From assembly GCA_038881895.1 (NCBI GenBank), contig JAVZOV010000001.1:124001-188000 (forward strand): a DNA stretch of 64,000 nt. Reading direction: 5' to 3'. Positions 63,265-64,000 of the stretch are shown one piece after another; position 1 is the stretch's first letter; each line of letters starts with the position of its first letter. A model generated the notes under the pieces. It was not told the origin of the DNA and searched no databases. It saw only the letters and a program-made list of their open reading frames with translations. Origin of the DNA: Thermoprotei archaeon (GTDB taxonomy: Archaea; Thermoproteota; Thermoprotei; Gearchaeales; WAQG01). The translations under genes were made by a program, and so were the position numbers.

Positions 63265-64000
63265 GTGATCAAACCAGTCAAAATGAAGAAAATTTATCTC
63301 GCTGTTCCAAGAAGATATGAGACAGAAGTTTTAGAGGAAATAGGTAAGCTTGGCGCTATACAACTCATCAGTGAGCGTGCTTCAATAGGTGAAGAACCAG
63401 AGAATTTAGATCTGTATGATAGGTTTTTAAGAATAGATGAAAGAACGAATTTACTTTTAACCACATTATATAATACGAAAGAAAAATTCTCGTCACCTGA
63501 GACTAAGCAAAATATAGAGAGTCCCCAGATTACAGAAGAAATACTTCCATCAAAGATAACTATTGAGCAGATTAAAACTTATGTGAGTGATTATGAGAAA
63601 AAGATTGACGAGCTAACTCGTAATGCTGATTCATTACAGAGAGAGATTGAAGATCTAAGTATGATAAAGGATCGGTTATCACTTTTGCAGGTCAGTGACA
63701 TTGATATTAGTAGTATTGGTGATCATAAGTTTATGTTTGTGAAAGCTGGACTTATGAACAATACTCTTATTCCAAAGTTAGAGGAATATTTGAAAGATTT
63801 TAATGTAGTCTATGAGGTAAAACAGGTTAAGCCTAAAGAATCATTAGTTATTGTTGCAGGTTTGAATGATTATAAAACTAATGTTGAGAAAGCTTTAACG
63901 TTACTTAATTTTAATGAATTTAAGTTTCCAGAAAAATTACCTCCAGATCCTAAAGAAGCGTTAGAAGAGTTAGATAAGAGAATATCTGCAAAACTTAAAG
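63265..64000 (+). CDS. atpI: V-type/A-type ATP synthase subunit I, partial
   Basis: N-terminal part only; the frame is open to the right edge (about 245 codons). GTG at 63265 has GGGGGCGG upstream and gives MIKPVKMKKIYLAVPRRYET, then VLEEIGKLGAIQLISER, as in the stator subunit a/I of archaeal A-type ATPases. An ATG at 63220 extends the frame in phase and ATG at 63283 shortens it. Predicted long coiled coils (YEKKIDELTRNADSLQREIE) match the peripheral-stalk part. The transmembrane half lies beyond the window. Confidence 0.88.
   Translation, partial: MIKPVKMKKIYLAVPRRYETEVLEEIGKLGAIQLISERASIGEEPENLDLYDRFLRIDERTNLLLTTLYNTKEKFSSPETKQNIESPQITEEILPSKITIEQIKTYVSDYEKKIDELTRNADSLQREIEDLSMIKDRLSLLQVSDIDISSIGDHKFMFVKAGLMNNTLIPKLEEYLKDFNVVYEVKQVKPKESLVIVAGLNDYKTNVEKALTLLNFNEFKFPEKLPPDPKEALEELDKRISAKLK

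Noticed and set aside
63057-63281. Minus-strand ORF of 74 aa over the right-hand relic
   Set aside because: It crosses the mobile-element remnant and the start of the ATPase gene, and is a shadow without family features.

Overview
The window is an archaeal chromosome segment, A+T-rich overall. Evidence for Archaea includes Alba, a CDC48/VAT-type AAA+ ATPase, FEN1 with a C-terminal PCNA-binding motif, aEF-1 beta, Pth2, archaeal MptE, a geranylgeranyl reductase, class III (pilin-type) signal peptides, intron-bearing tRNAs and leaderless TATA-box promoters. A protein very like the aKMT lysine methyltransferase of Sulfolobales and a DUF2153-like protein suggest the TACK/Thermoproteota side. I cannot name the lineage from sequence alone.

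Layout. 1-2.5 kb: a TnpB gene entering from the left edge, a zinc-ribbon protein, and a solo IS605-type element. 2.5-12.2 kb: a minus-strand type IV pilus (Tad-like) locus with one TadA/VirB11-type ATPase, two TadC-type membrane proteins, pilin-like proteins and a 1275-residue surface protein with many predicted beta segments. 12.3-16.2 kb: a decayed TnpB, then two DUF35 proteins and two thiolase-fold proteins, both without an obvious nucleophilic Cys. 16.7-25.8 kb: housekeeping genes (glycosyltransferase, Pth2, geranylgeranyl reductase, zinc ribbon, aEF-1 beta, CDC48, a small HTH-like protein, FEN1, then AspRS, a KH-like protein and Alba). 26.1-30.8 kb: tRNA-Asp with an insertion in its T-loop, a metallo-beta-lactamase-fold hydrolase, and the pstSCAB phosphate transporter. 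31-39.7 kb: aKMT-like methyltransferase, small unknowns, a membrane ferredoxin with a 49-aa partner, ArgRS, GlmS, a DUF92 protein and a YbaK-type deacylase. 39.9-41.6 kb: tRNA-Leu with an intron and an IS607-like remnant. 41.7-54.4 kb: P-type proton ATPase, GlmU-like protein, ValRS, an HTH-membrane protein bracketed by two solo elements, a Trm5-like protein, MptE and glutamate dehydrogenase. 54.7-64 kb: a G+C-rich structured block, a MoxR/DUF58 operon, a KaiC-like ATPase, tRNA-Gly, a second pilin-like pair with a roughly 900-aa protein, a second TnpB relic, and the start of a V-type ATPase subunit I gene running off the right edge.

The recurring theme is IS200/IS605 relics. At least six short elements share hairpin ends and a decayed TnpB 3' region but carry no intact ORF. 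They may keep omega-RNA-like sequence. The visible TnpB proteins depart from the canonical nuclease residues. The two pilin-type surface loci and the cysteine-less thiolase/DUF35 pairs are the other regions most likely to hold poorly described biology.
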